Assembly (NCBI RefSeq): GCF_000699445.3
Contig: NC_067200.1
Coordinates: 15,568,510-15,632,509, forward strand
Reading direction: 5' to 3'
Origin: Schistosoma haematobium
Taxonomy: Eukaryota > Platyhelminthes > Trematoda > Strigeidida > Schistosomatidae
Length of the DNA stretch: 64,000 bases
The notes under the pieces are model-generated. The model was not told where the DNA came from. It saw nothing but the letters and a program-made list of their open reading frames with translations, and did no database searches. Below, one piece after another: positions 1 through 10,617 of this stretch (positions are counted from its first letter, which is position 1; every line of letters starts with the position of its first letter). The position numbers were made by a program, and so were the translations under genes.

Positions 1-188
1 CTTTATCCCAGTCGTTAAATAACTAGAAAGTTCCAAAGTTTTGTTTGCACTGATGAAAAGGCAATCAGCTTATTTACCAATCAGATTAGATCGGGTACCG
101 TTTAGTCTGAAAAACACCAAACTTACGTTTATATCGACTAATTGGCAAAAAATTTAAGATTAAGCAGTTAATTTGACAGAAAGATCTT
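1..188. other. Unassigned AT-rich flank
   Basis: No open frame, repeat or RNA feature is recognised here. It is the left flank of the first RTE element. Confidence 0.3.
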
Positions 189-501
189 CAGTCAGTCAGT
201 CAGTAACAACGTAGAACTTTGTACGTACGTACATCATTTCGACTTGCCACACCACATTAGCACACAGATTTAGTGACCGATTGAAATCCCGTTCTGGTGG
301 AGGTAATAAGAGTATAAGTAGTAATCGGGAAGATTAGTGCTTGTAGATGTTATTTAAAGAGTATAATACAGTGAAATAAGTTTGGGAAGAGAAAAAAAGA
401 GACAAGGAGGAATAAGGAGATCAAAATTCGGGAGAACAGAAAGAGTGTATGCACCTGCGCCATTGCAAACGATTTTGAGCCATGTCATTTAGGGTCTCTA
501 A

Positions 502-2914
502 CTATCGGTTGCTATCATATCGCAGTCCCCAACCAGATAGTCTACATCTACCAACATGACTCAGTCCACTTGTCAGTGACTTCATGGACTTGTGCCATGT
601 TTTGGTCTGGCCGCCCCTAAATTTCTTCCAACCTACTACTACACCATAAAATATGGTATGTCGGGGCAGTTGATGGTTGGGCATACGTAACACGTGTCCC
701 AGCCATCTCAACTGATGAAGTTTCACTACGTCATCAATTGATTTGCCATCCTTACCTAGTACCCGTTTCCTAACAACTGTGTTACTTACTCGATGGTCCC
801 AGGATATACGAGCAATATTTCGAAGACATCTATGATCAAATACTAGTAACCTACGAATATCCTCTACTCTTACCGGCCATGTTTCACTGCCATAAAGTAG
901 GACGGAACGAACTGCTGCACAGTAAACCCGTCCTTTGGTTGATAGACGGATATCTCGCCTACGCCATGAATGACGCATGTTGGCAAAAGCTAGTCGAGCC
1001 TTCTGTATCTGTGCTGAGATTTCGTCACACACAAGACCACAAGGCTGATGAGACTTCCAAGATAAGTGAAGCGATCGACACGCTCAATTACTTCACTCCC
1101 TATCATTAGTTCGAGTGTCAATGCAACCCAATCCTGAAGCAACATTTTGCATTTCGAAGGGGAGAATCGCATGCCGAACATGCTTACATTGTTGCTTAGA
1201 GTGGTCAGAAGACTCTGCATTTTGTCAGCGTCTTCACCAAATAGAACTATATCATCAGCATATTCCAAGTCAACAAGTGAATCTCCTGGTAGAAGTTCAA
1301 CCCCTGGAAATTTAGATGAGGAAAGTGTTATCTCTAAAAGTACGTCAATGACAAAGTTAAACAAGAATGGAGAGAGTGGATAGCCCTGACGAACACCACT
1401 TGAGGTAATCAATTCTGATGACAGTTCGCCATAAGCTCTCACTCGACCAGTTGTGTTCGAGTAGAGAGCCTTTACAAAGTTAATGTACTTCTTTGGTACT
1501 CCTTTCAATGACAAACACTGCCATAGAACCTTACGATCGACAGAGTCGAATGCCGCCTTAAGGTCGAGAAATACTACCATTGTGGGGCGTCTGAATGTGT
1601 GTCTGTGTTCTAGAGCCTTGTTGGGATATTCAGGGAAATATCCCAAAAATTATCCTGTTAAGCCTAATGCTATCCTTGGACATGAAATGGTATCATCTTA
1701 TTGGTCAATATTTATTTAACGTGTTATTTTCCTGTTGGCCATTATTGTACAATGTTATCTTCTATTTTATGGTACGTTGTGGACTGCTTGACTGGTATAT
1801 AAACAAAGTATGTTTGAAATATAATGATTCATAAATCCGAGGCTGAAACTTGTGTTCTGGACTCGAATGGCTGGGCTAGACTGGGAAGCGAGGCCAATCA
1901 GAACCCTAGGTCGTTCTACGTGTTTGTGCGTCTCTGGTCCGATCAATAATTCGCTACCCCTTAATCAGCAGCATTATTTTTCACGTTATAACAAGCCTGA
2001 CGTTGTGTGAATATGTGGTCTATACAACCACGTCCAGGTCAAAAATCAGACTGATTTTCTCTAGTCTGATCTTCACGAGCTTTGATTAGGCGTCGAAGTA
2101 TTATTGAAGCTAATATTTTAGACACTATATTAGTCAAACTGATTCCTCTGTGATTGTCACAAGAGGACTTTTGTCCTTTCTTATAGACTGGCACAATCAG
2201 TGATTGAGACCAGTCAGATGGGATTACGTCCAGTTCCCAAATTCTACCTAAGACCTCAGTTAATCTCACTGCTAATACTGGACCACCATCCTTAAAAATC
2301 TCAGGAGTGAACCTGTCAGGGCCTGCTGCTCTCCCTCGCTTCAGATTTCCTATGGCTTTTTCAACTTCGTAAAGAGGCGGAGGACCTAAATTAACTTGCT
2401 ATTCAGGTTGACTGGAGATCGTGGGAAATCGAAGTGTGGCTGAAGGCCAGTTGAATTGATCCCTAAAGTGTTCTGCCCATCGATCCAATCTCCTGGATTG
2501 AGAATGAATAATATGTCCATCTTTCTCTGAAATTGTTTTGCTAACAGTTGGATTCCTAATACCGGTTTCATTAACAAGTCTGAACAATTGTCTGTTATTA
2601 CCTATTGCCTTTTTCATCTCTCTTGCTTTCGCCACCCACCACTGTTCACGATGATTGCGTAAACTTCTTATCAGCTTGCGCTTAAGCTGACTCCGCTCTT
2701 CATTATGTTCAGAGCCAGATGGAATGAGTTTTCGAGCATCTGTCAGTGCGATAGATGCTGCTGAGATCCAGTGTTGCTCCCTAACCTTCTGGTTTACCTT
2801 ACTAGCAGATATCAATGCTGTTTCCACAGCTTTTTGGATATCATTCCATGCTGCATCGGAGTGGGCATCACATACATGGCTGCCCGACTGTTTTCCTAGT
2901 TGTTCCTGAAACAT
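502..2914 (-). pseudogene. Broken EN-RT frame of RTE copy 1
   Basis: The remnant covers the end of the endonuclease, the linker and most of the reverse transcriptase. Visible residues include FLDLKAAFDSVDR (RT motif A region) and LEYADDIVLF (catalytic ADD box). Lesions: a stop at 2039-2041 where copy 2 reads on; a one-base deletion near 1041 that shifts frame (copy 2 has an extra G at the matching place); the 374-bp LTR inserted at 1619; and an amber stop at 2399-2401 shared with copy 2. Downstream of the frameshift the C-terminal part (502-1032) is open and very close to copy 2. It cannot encode an active enzyme. Confidence 0.85.
1619..1992. mobile_element. Solo LTR with 5-bp target duplication
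   Basis: A 374-bp block interrupts RTE copy 1 and is absent from copy 2. It starts TGTTGGGATATTC and ends TTATAACA, so it has the TG...CA ends of an LTR. It is flanked on both sides by AGCCT (1614-1618 and 1993-1997), present once at the empty site in copy 2 as AACCT. A TATATAAA-like box lies near 1797. A diverged relative is at 30551-30957. No internal region or partner LTR is present, so it is a solo LTR left by LTR-LTR recombination. Family not identified. Confidence 0.85.
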
Positions 2915-2984
2915 ACTCTTAGCTTGACTCTCACTAAGTAGAGCCCTAAGAGGTTTACTTGCAGCGTCTTTCCTACGTCCAGTA

Positions 2985-3160
2985 GTCAGTCAGTCAGTCA
3001 GCTACAACGTAGGACCAGGCACATATGTGCATCGGTCCAGGTTGCCATACCGCATCAGCACAAAGAGATGAACACCGGATTCATAGCAGTGGTTAGGTCA
3101 AAGGTGGTAATATATAAGAGAAAGATTGCATATAGAGATATAGTACAAGAAGAAAGAATT
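2985..3160 (-). mobile_element. RTE 3'-end fragment
   Basis: This is about 175 bp between two CAGT runs. It begins with the same run and a 3'-terminal sequence (CAACGTAGGACCAGGCACAT) related to, but distinct from, the 3' ends of copies 1 and 2. A near match is at 9381-9438. It is a severely 5'-truncated insertion of a second RTE subfamily, sitting directly between copies 1 and 2. Confidence 0.7.
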
Positions 3161-3325
3161 CAGTCAGTCAGTCAGTCACAACGTAGAACTTCGTACATAT
3201 GTACATCAGTTCGAGTTGCCACACCACATTAGCACAGAGATGCAGTTGTCTATTCAAATCCCGTAGTGGTAGAGGTAGCAAGAGTATAAGCAGTAATCGG
3301 GAAGATTAGGGTTTGGAGATGTTAT

Positions 3326-6300
3326 TTAAAGAGTATAATCCAGTGAAATAAATTTGGAAAGAGAAAAAAAGACAACGAGAATCCAGAAGACTAGAATTTG
3401 GGAGAACACAAAGAATGGATACACCTGCTCACACCATTGCAAGCGATTTTGAGACATGTCATTTAAGGTCTCTAACCATCGGTTGCTATCATCTCGCGGA
3501 CCCCAAACAGGTAGTCTACACCTACCAACATGACTCAGTCCACTTGTCAGTGACTTCATGGACTTGTGCCATGTTTTGGTTTGGCCGCCCCTAAATTTCT
3601 TCCAACCTACTACTACACCATAAAACATGGTATGTCGGGGCAGTTGATGGTTGGGCATACGTAACACGTGTCCAAGCCATCTCAACTGATGAAGTTTCAC
3701 TACGTCATCAATTGATTTGCCATCCTTACCTAGTACCCGTTTCCTAACAACTGTGTTACTTACTCGATGGTCCCATGATATACGAGCAATATTTCGAAGA
3801 CACCTATGATCAAATACTAGTAACCTACGAATATCCTCTACTCTTACCGGCCATGTTTCACTGCCATAAAGTAGGACGGAACGAACTGCTGCGCAGTAAA
3901 ACCGTCCTTTGGTTGATAGACGGATATCTCGCCTACGCCATGAATGACGCATGTTGGCAAAAGCTAGTCGAGCCTTCTGTATCCGTGCTGAGATTTCGTC
4001 ACACACAAGACCACAAGGGCTGACGAGACTTCCAAGATAAGTGAAGCGATCGACACGCTCAATTACTTCACTCCCTATCATTAGTTCGAGTGTCAATGCA
4101 ACCCAATCCTGAAGCAACATTTTGCATTTCGAAGGGGAGAATCGCATGCCGAACATGCTTACATTGTTGCTTAGAGTGGTCAGAAGACTCTGCATTTTGT
4201 CAGCGTCTTCACCAAATAGAACTATATCATCAGCATATTCCAAGTCAACAAGTGAATCTCCTGGTAGAAGTTCAACCCCTGGAAATTTAGATGAGGAAAG
4301 TGTTATCTCTAAAAGTACGTCAATGACAAAGTTAAACAAGAATGGAGAGAGTGGATAGCCCTGACGAACACCACTTGAGGTAATCAATTCTGATGACAGT
4401 TCGCCATAAGCTCTCACTCGACCAGTTGTGTTCGAGTAGAGAGCCTTTACAAAGTTAATGTACTTCTTTGGTACTCCTTTCAATGACAAACACTGCCATA
4501 GAACCTCACGATCAACAGAGTCGAATGCCGCCTTAAGGTCGAGAAATACTACCATTGTGGGGCGTCTGAATGTGTGTCTGTGTTCTAGAACCTGACGTAG
4601 TGTGAATATCTGATCTATACAACCACGTCCAGGTCGAAAACCGGCCTGGTTTTCTCTAATCTGCTCTTCACGAGCTTTGATTAGGCGTCGAAGTATTATT
4701 GAAGCTAATATTTTAGACACTATATTAGTCAAACTGATTCCTCTGTGATTGTCACAAGAGGACTTTTGTCCTTTCTTATAGACTGGCACAATCAGTGATT
4801 GAGACCAGTCAGATGGGATTACGTCCAGTTCCCAAATTCTACCTAAGACCTCAGTTAATCTCACTGCTAATACTGGACCACCATCCTTAAAAATCTCAGG
4901 AGTGAACCTGTCAGGGCCTGCTGCTCTCCCTCGCTTCAGATTTCCTATGGCTTTTTCAACTTCGTAAAGAGGCGGAGGACCTAAATTAACTTGCTATTCA
5001 GGTTGACTGGAGATCGTGGGAAATCGAAGTGTGGCTGAAGGCCAGTTGAATTGATCCCTAAAGTGTTCTGCCCATCGATCCAATCTCCTGGATTGAGAAT
5101 GAATAATATGTCCATCTTTTTCTGAGATTGTTTCGCTAACGGTCGGGTTCCTAATTCCGGTTTCCTTAACGAGTCTGAACAATTGTCTGCTATTACCTAT
5201 TGCCGCTGCCTTTTCCATCTCTCTTGCTTTCGCTACCCACCACTGTTCGCGATCATTGCGTAGACTTCTTGTCAGCTTGCGCTTAAGCTGACTCCGCTCT
5301 TCATTATGTTCAGAGCCGGGTGGAATGAGTTTCCGAGCATCTATCAGTGCGATAGATGCTGCTGAGATCCAGTGTTGCTCCCTAACCTTCTGGTTTACCT
5401 TACTAGCAGATATCACTGCTGTTTCCACAGCTTTTCGGATATCATTCCATGCTGCATCGGAGTGGGCATCACATACATGGCTGCCTAACTCTATTCCTAG
5501 TTGTTCCTGAAATATACTCTTAGCTTGACTATCATTAAGTAGGCCTCTAAGAGGTTTACTTGCAGCGTCTTTCCTACGTCCAGTAAGACGCAAGCAAATG
5601 CGCGCTCGCACTAGAGCATGATCTGAATCTAGGCATGTGCTCCAGAATGAGCGACAGTCTTCTATTGAGCCCCTCCATCGGTGGCTGACAACGATGTGAT
5701 CTATTTGGGTCCAACGTTGGGACGAATTAGGGGGTCGCCATGTTAAAAGATGTTTTTCCTTATACTCAAAGTTAGTGTTTGCAAGAAACAGGCGGTTATC
5801 TGAGCATAGCTGCAACAGACGGTCGCCATTATCTGTTCTCTGAGCCACGACACCATAAGATCCACCTAGGTGTCTTTCCTTATCGCTTAGTTTACCTACT
5901 TGAGCATTAAAGTCACCGGCCACTATTACTACATCCGAGCGCTTAGCTTTTCGGAGAAGATCCGAAAGCTTTCTGTAGAACTCATCTTTTACATCATCTG
6001 AGCTGCAGTCAGTGGGAGAATAGGCAGAGACGACGAAGAGGCAACGACGGGTGTCCCTATCTTTCCGGATTCTTACTGTTCCGTTCAGTCGGATAGCGCA
6101 CAAACGACTGTCTACTGGGATCCAGTTTAAGAGAGCTAGTTCTGCCCTAGGACTCAATGCTATACCTACGCCGGCGAGGCCACGGGAAGCAGAATCAGGG
6201 CTTCCAGATACACGAAGCGTAAATCGAGTCGGTTCTTTATTTTGGCATGGTGAGGTCAAATGAATGACGCTACTTGGATCCTGTATGCGCGTTTCGGAGA

Positions 6301-6772
6301 CGCAGCACACATCGATGGCGCGAGATTCTAAAGTTTTAGCTAAGGAAGCCTGCTGTCCTATTTGGCAAAGTGTTCGTACGTTAAAAGCTCCTACGTGTAG
6401 TTTAGAGCGTGGTTTCAGGAGACCAGGAATAGCGTTCCGCGTACTCCAATCGTTTGCCCCAGCGGTGCGAGGTGATAAAGAGACGTGAGGAGGGTTAGTC
6501 ATGGAGATAAGAGAGGTATTAGGAGGTGTAGGAAGGATTTGAATGTGACCAACTTGGTCTCGTGTGCTGTTACAGGTATGAGGGCTGATGTCACTTCCCG
6601 GCTGCCCACACCGTGGAAGGGTATTTCTTGAGGAACCTGAAAAGGAAATTGGATTAGTGTTGGTCTTGACGACCTGGGAGCGTGACCGCAGAGCCCAAGG
6701 GACAACTGCTTGAGGCCGGTCGCGCACGACCTTTTTGTGGAAGGTTTTTGACGTGTTAGCTCCGTTCTTCAA
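3326..6772 (-). pseudogene. RTE EN-RT polyprotein with one amber codon
   Basis: The protein would nick target DNA and copy its own RNA into it. The frame from 6772 to 3326 is continuous (1149 codons) except for one TAG at 4994-4996. The N-terminal 592 residues hold an apurinic-type endonuclease: VGAFNVRTL, SETRIQD, VVAGDFNAQVGK, WTQIDHIVVS and a late SDH, so the catalytic N, E, D, D and H positions look intact. After the amber come a linker, FLDLKAAFDSVDR, SSGVRQGYPLSPFLFN and LEYADDIVLFGED (RT catalytic box intact), then a C-terminal region with WLGHVLRMP. Copy 3 has TGG (Trp) at the amber position. Whether the stop is a dead mutation or is read through cannot be told from sequence. Confidence 0.85.
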
Positions 6773-6993
6773 AGGGCCTTACCGCCGGAGACGGAAATCC
6801 GTGAGGTAAGGTGAGGTGTGACATTTTTAGGGTCGACCTTTTCTAACCCCACCCCTCCTTGTGGGAAGGCAACATCGCTGTCATGCTGGTTGTCCGAAGG
6901 AAACACCTTACTGCGATCACACCTCTCTACAGTCAGCAGTACGACTTCGCCCTCAGACCTTGAGTTGCTGCTTTTAGTCTTACCGTTCACCAA
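6769..6993 (-). CDS. Small upstream frame in the RTE 5' region
   Basis: A frame of about 74 residues precedes the main RTE frame in a different phase and overlaps its start by a few bases. It lacks an ATG at the listed start (GTG). Its first part (KSSNSRSEGEVVLLTVE) is also kept in copy 3 near 9100-9140, which is mild support for coding. It could be a small ORF1 or just 5' leader. No domain is recognised. Confidence 0.25.
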   Translation of the reverse strand: MVNGKTKSSNSRSEGEVVLLTVERCDRSKVFPSDNQHDSDVAFPQGGVGLEKVDPKNVTPHLTSRISVSGGKAL

Positions 6994-7110
6994 TCGACCT
7001 GCCTGGCATGGTAGAACCTACAGGAACATATGTTCCAGCCAATATAGCTCGGTTGGGTCATCACGATAGGCAAGCCCGACCACCGCGTCAAGGTAGCAGC
7101 TTCGATCGGG

Positions 7111-9278
7111 TGAAGAAAGAATTGGTTCGTAGAAAGAAAGATATGAAGTGATTTTAATCTCTTAGTTTAAGGGGAGACAGGGAGTGTATACACCGACGCC
7201 ATTGTGATCGATTCTGAGCCATGTCACCAAGAGTCTCCAACCATTTGGTTACGAAAGTCACGCGGACCCCAACCAAGCAGTCTGCATCTACCAACATGGC
7301 TAAGACTAGAAGTTCGTGAAATCAAGCAATGATGCCACGTTTTGGTTTGGCAGCCCCTAACTTTCTTCCAACCATCTCCAATACCGGATAGCATTCCACG
7401 TTGTGGTAGTCGGTGTTCAGGCATACGTAACACGTGGCCCAACCATCTCAGTCGATGAAGATTCATAACCTCATCAACTGATTTACCATCATTCCCTAAT
7501 ACCCTGCGTCTAACCTTACTATTACTTACCCGGTGATCACAGCAGATGCCAGCAATATTTCTAAGGTATCTGTGGTCAAATACTAATAACTTACGAGTGT
7601 CTTCTACTCTTAGTGGTCATGTTTCGCTGCCGTAAAGTAAAACAGAACGGACTGCCGCGCAGTATACTCGTCCTTTTATTGATAGACGGATATCTCGCCT
7701 TCGCCAAAGGTGACGTAAGTTGGCAAAAGCCAAACGAGCTTTTCGAATCCGTGCTGAGATTTCGTCAGACACCAACCCATTAGGGCTGATCAGACTTCCA
7801 AGATAAGTGAAGTTGTCGACGTGTTCGACTACTTCACTCCCTATTCTTAGTTCAGGTGTTGATGCAGACCAGTCCTGAAGCAACAACTTGCATTTAGAGG
7901 GAGAGAAGCGTATTCCAAACATTCTGGCATTGTTGCTTAGTGCTACCAGAGGACTCTGCATTTTGTCAGCGTCTTCACCAAACAGGACTATGTCATCTGC
8001 GTATTCTAAGTCGATAAGTGGACCTCCTGGTAGGAGATCAATACCCGAAAATTCAGTCGACGAGAATGTTATTTCTATCAATAGGTCTATGATGAAGTTA
8101 AACAAAAATGGAGAAAGTGGACAGCCTTGACGGACACCACTTGAGGTTGCAAAAGTAGATGACAGTTCGCCATAAGCCCTGACTCGACTAGTAGTGTTCG
8201 AGTAAAGAGCCTTTATAAGGTTTATGTACTTCTGTGGTACGCCTTTCAATGACAGACACTACCACAGAATCTCGCGGTCTACCGAGTCAAATGCTGCTTT
8301 TAAGTCAAGAAAGACCACCATTGTCGGACGTCGATAAGTATGCCTATGTTCTAGAACCTGACGAATGGTGAATATGTGGTCGATGCAGCCACGACCAGGT
8401 CTGAAGCCAGCTTGGTTCTCTCGTGTTTGCAGTTCACGAGTCTTAGGCGTCTGATAATTATCGAGGCTAGTATTTTAGATACTATATTAGTTAAACTAAT
8501 CCCTCTGTGGTTGTCACAGGATGATTTTGACCCTTTCTTATATATTGGGACGATAAGTGATTGTGACCAGTCAGATGGGATAATGTCTGACTCCCAGATC
8601 TTAGCTAAAATATTAGTCAACCTAATCGCTAAAATTGGACCACCATCCTTAAAGACTTCTGGAGCCAATCCATCTGGACCAGCTGCCCTTCCTCGTTTCA
8701 GATTAACTATAGCCTTTTGAACTTCTGCTAGAGTTGGGGGACCTACTTCAATGTTCCATTCACATTGTCTGGGAATGGAGGGTAGTTGTAGAGTAGCTGA
8801 AGGCCAGTTGAACTGTCCCCTAAAGTGTTCCGCCCATCGTTCTAAACGTCTGGACTGGGAGTAGATGAGAGTATCGTCTACTGGGATCTAGTCTAAGAGA
8901 GCTAGTTCTGCCCTAGGACTCAATGCTATGCCTACGCCGGCGAGTCCGCCAGAAGCAGCATCTGGGCTTCCAGATACACGAAGTGTGAATCGAGTTGGTT
9001 TTTTGTTTTGACATGGTGATGTCAAATGAATGACGCTACTCGGATCCTGCATGCGCGTTTCGGAGACGCAGTACACACTGCTATCACACCCCTCTACAGT
9101 CAACAGTACGACTTCGCCCTCAGACCTTGAGTTGCTGCTTTTAGCCTTACCGTTCTCCAGTCGACCTGCCTGGTATGGTAGAACCTACAGGAACATATGT
9201 TCCAGCCAATATAGCTCGGTTGGGTCATCACGATAGACAAACCCGACCACCGCGTCAAGGTAGCAGCTTCGGTCGGGG
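7111..9278 (-). mobile_element. RTE-clade LINE, copy 3, with two internal deletions
   Basis: This copy belongs to a more diverged RTE subfamily than copies 1 and 2. Its 5' end (about 9278) is complete; its 3' end is lost in the 3' UTR at about 7111, directly against the 5' end of copy 2. Compared with copy 2, about 1 kb of endonuclease is missing at about 8872-8880, and about 0.6 kb is missing near 9080, where sequence jumps from the early endonuclease to the leader. Confidence 0.8.
7224..9103 (-). pseudogene. Broken EN-RT frame of RTE copy 3
   Basis: Remnants in order on the minus strand are an endonuclease piece with SETRMQDPSS (8888-9103), the RT N-terminal part (8351-8668), the RT core with SSGVRQGCPLSPFLFN and LEYADDIVLFGED (7617-8249), and the C-terminal part with WLGHVLRMP (7224-7466). 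Stops and frameshifts separate these pieces, and most of the endonuclease is deleted. It is useful as an outgroup: at the codon where copies 1 and 2 have TAG, this copy has TGG. Confidence 0.8.
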
Positions 9279-9380
9279 AAAGACCTTATTTGTAGATGTA
9301 ACCTAACTTCACTCTTACAGTGATTATCTCTAGATATTCTTTATCTTAGTTGCTAATCCAAATTCCTTAACTAGCAAGTT

Positions 9381-9438
9381 CAGTCAGTCAGGCAGCTACA
9401 ACGTAAGACCAGGCACATATATGCGTCGGTCCAAGTTG
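9381..9438 (-). mobile_element. Very short RTE 3'-end fragment
   Basis: It starts with CAGTCAGTCA followed by a near match to the 3' end at 2985-3050 and stops after about 58 bp, where the SINE begins. It is a strongly 5'-truncated RTE copy of the second subfamily. Confidence 0.6.
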
Positions 9439-9620
9439 TGGATCTAACTGCATATGACAGTCTAATAGAGCCACTGTTTCACGTAGAGAATGATCGCGAG
9501 GCGGGATCGTGGATGCGCACTGCTGAGGAGCTCCACAGTAGGACGAAACGGCTGTCTAGTGCTTCCAAGTTTTCCGTGGTGGTCTAGCTTCAGTTGACTG
9601 ATGATCTCAACAATTAAAAT
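9439..9620 (+). mobile_element. S-alpha-type SINE, copy A
   Basis: This short plus-strand repeat contains a hammerhead (9511-9566) followed by the stretch GGTGGTCTAGCTTCAGTTGA, also partly present in the SINE near 18490. The 5' part (GATCGCGAGGCGGGATCGTG) resembles a decayed tRNA-like B box. Schistosome S-alpha repeats are known to combine a pol III-type head with a hammerhead. Boundaries are approximate. Confidence 0.65.
9517..9562 (+). ncRNA. Hammerhead ribozyme, copy A
   Basis: Core elements are CTGAGGA (9523-9529, fits CUGANGA), GAAAC (9545-9549) and a GTC cleavage triplet at 9554-9556. Stem I pairs GCACTG (9517-9522) with TAGTGC (9557-9562), one wobble. Farther out GGA (9511-9513) can pair with TCC (9564-9566), as in extended schistosome stem I. 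Stem II is GCTCC/GGAC with a bulged C, closing ACAGTA. Stem III is very short, as in S-alpha hammerheads, which may act as dimers. The stem II bulge makes activity uncertain. Confidence 0.7.
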
Positions 9621-10537
9621 TATTTTGTATCTGGGTCAGAAGATTTACGAGATGCAAAAATTGCAGCGATACAGGTCCCAAAGTGTTACTACAAAACGTC
9701 TACAGTTCCTTCGTGAAAGATCTAATAGAGGGGTAGCATATTAACCTTAAACAACCTACTATAACCCCGCTCCTCCGAACATATAAAAATTGATTGACGC
9801 TCTACACGAGGAATACAACCAGAATAAACTGGATATCAAACTGTTCGTCGCAGGAATTCAGAAGTAGCATATAAGAAAATTTAACGAGTTGGCAACACAC
9901 ATCAAACTGGTTGTAGAAGATCATAGATAATAGATCGATATTATGCTAGTTGTGCGATATCGCACACTATTTGAATTTACACAATTAGATAAATCAAATT
10001 GTGTCTTCAAAGTAAAATTTACGTTGGTCTATGTGATTTTGCACGCGCCCTTATTTTAGTAAACTTGCTCAACAAATTTCGGAGTATATCAGTACGCAGC
10101 CTCTCGTTTTACACAATGGGAAATCTTCCATGTAAACATTTATCTTGGCAAAAATATCTCTTACGTCTAATGCATATAGATCCGTCAATGGTATTTTTCA
10201 TGTGTTACTATTCAGTGTATCACTGTTACCAAAATTTTTAGGCATTACTCTCAAGTTCTCATTACTTTTTTCAATCAACCGATATTTTTTGATAGTACGG
10301 CCAACCTGGAATAACTGTATATAAGAATGGGTGCTAGTTTACTTCCCATAAACCACAGGATCTGTTCTTATATAAAATTATCCTCATGTAATGTTCAAAT
10401 GAAATCTTTCGTTGATATATTCAATCATGTACTGTAGCACTAAACTGGTAAGCAGTATTGTCTAGCTTTCAGTAACTGTTTAATCAATATTCTTAATGGA
10501 TACTTTTTTCTAAGTTACATATATTTTTGGATTGCAG
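9621..10537. other. Unassigned; weak decayed coding signal 9640-9930
   Basis: Plus-strand translation between about 9640 and 9930 has protein-like stretches (LIDALHEEYNQNKLDIKLF) broken by stops and shifts. It may be an old retroelement or gene remnant. I could not assign it. A short palindromic stretch, TGTGCGATATCGCACA, lies at about 9951-9966. Confidence 0.25.
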
Positions 10538-10617
10538 AAATTTAAAATCGGTGACAAAAAAGGTTGTCTACACAATCAGCTCCTGTGGGATTCGTATGTT
10601 ATCCATACCTTTGATAA
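10538..10617 (+). CDS. Candidate internal exon of an unknown gene
   Basis: A pyrimidine-rich tract and TTGCAG acceptor precede 10538, and a GTAAGTAAAA donor follows 10617. Between them one frame is open and protein-like: KFKIGDKKGCLHNQLLWD and onward to YVIHTFD, ending in phase 2. No other exon of the same gene was found, and the function is unknown. The 80-bp size and both splice signals are reasonable, but one exon alone is weak evidence. Confidence 0.35.

Larger units (their letters stand above)
189..2984 (-). mobile_element. RTE-clade LINE, copy 1, 5'-truncated
   Basis: This non-LTR retrotransposon reads on the minus strand. Its 3' end is the CAGT tetranucleotide run at 189-204, and its homology to the fuller copy at 3161-7110 stops abruptly at about 2984, inside the endonuclease region. 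RTE elements typically end in short tandem repeats and are often 5'-truncated. A solo LTR (1619-1992) has inserted into it. The clade assignment rests on the single EN-RT frame and its motifs; the schistosome SR2 family belongs to this clade, but the family name was not checked. Confidence 0.88.
3161..7110 (-). mobile_element. RTE-clade LINE, copy 2, near full length
   Basis: This is the most complete LINE of the window, about 3.95 kb. The 3' end is the CAGT run at 3161-3175 followed by a 3' UTR. The 5' end is at about 7110, judged from the shared terminal sequence of copy 3 (about 9278), which reads from CGAAGCTGCTACCTTGACGC on the minus strand. One reading frame carries endonuclease then reverse transcriptase. 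It lies head to tail with copies 1 and 3. No clear target duplication was found because both ends abut other RTE sequence. Confidence 0.88.

Noticed and set aside
189..204. CAGT run as an independent microsatellite
   Set aside because: The same run marks the 3' end of each RTE copy, so it is an element tail.
879..1383. Plus-strand open frames antisense to the RTE RT
   Set aside because: They recur at 3775-4358 only because the LINE is repeated; the minus-strand frame has the RT motifs.
2985..3160. Part of RTE copy 2's 3' UTR
   Set aside because: It has its own CAGT run and matches 9381-9438 rather than the 3' ends of copies 1 and 2.
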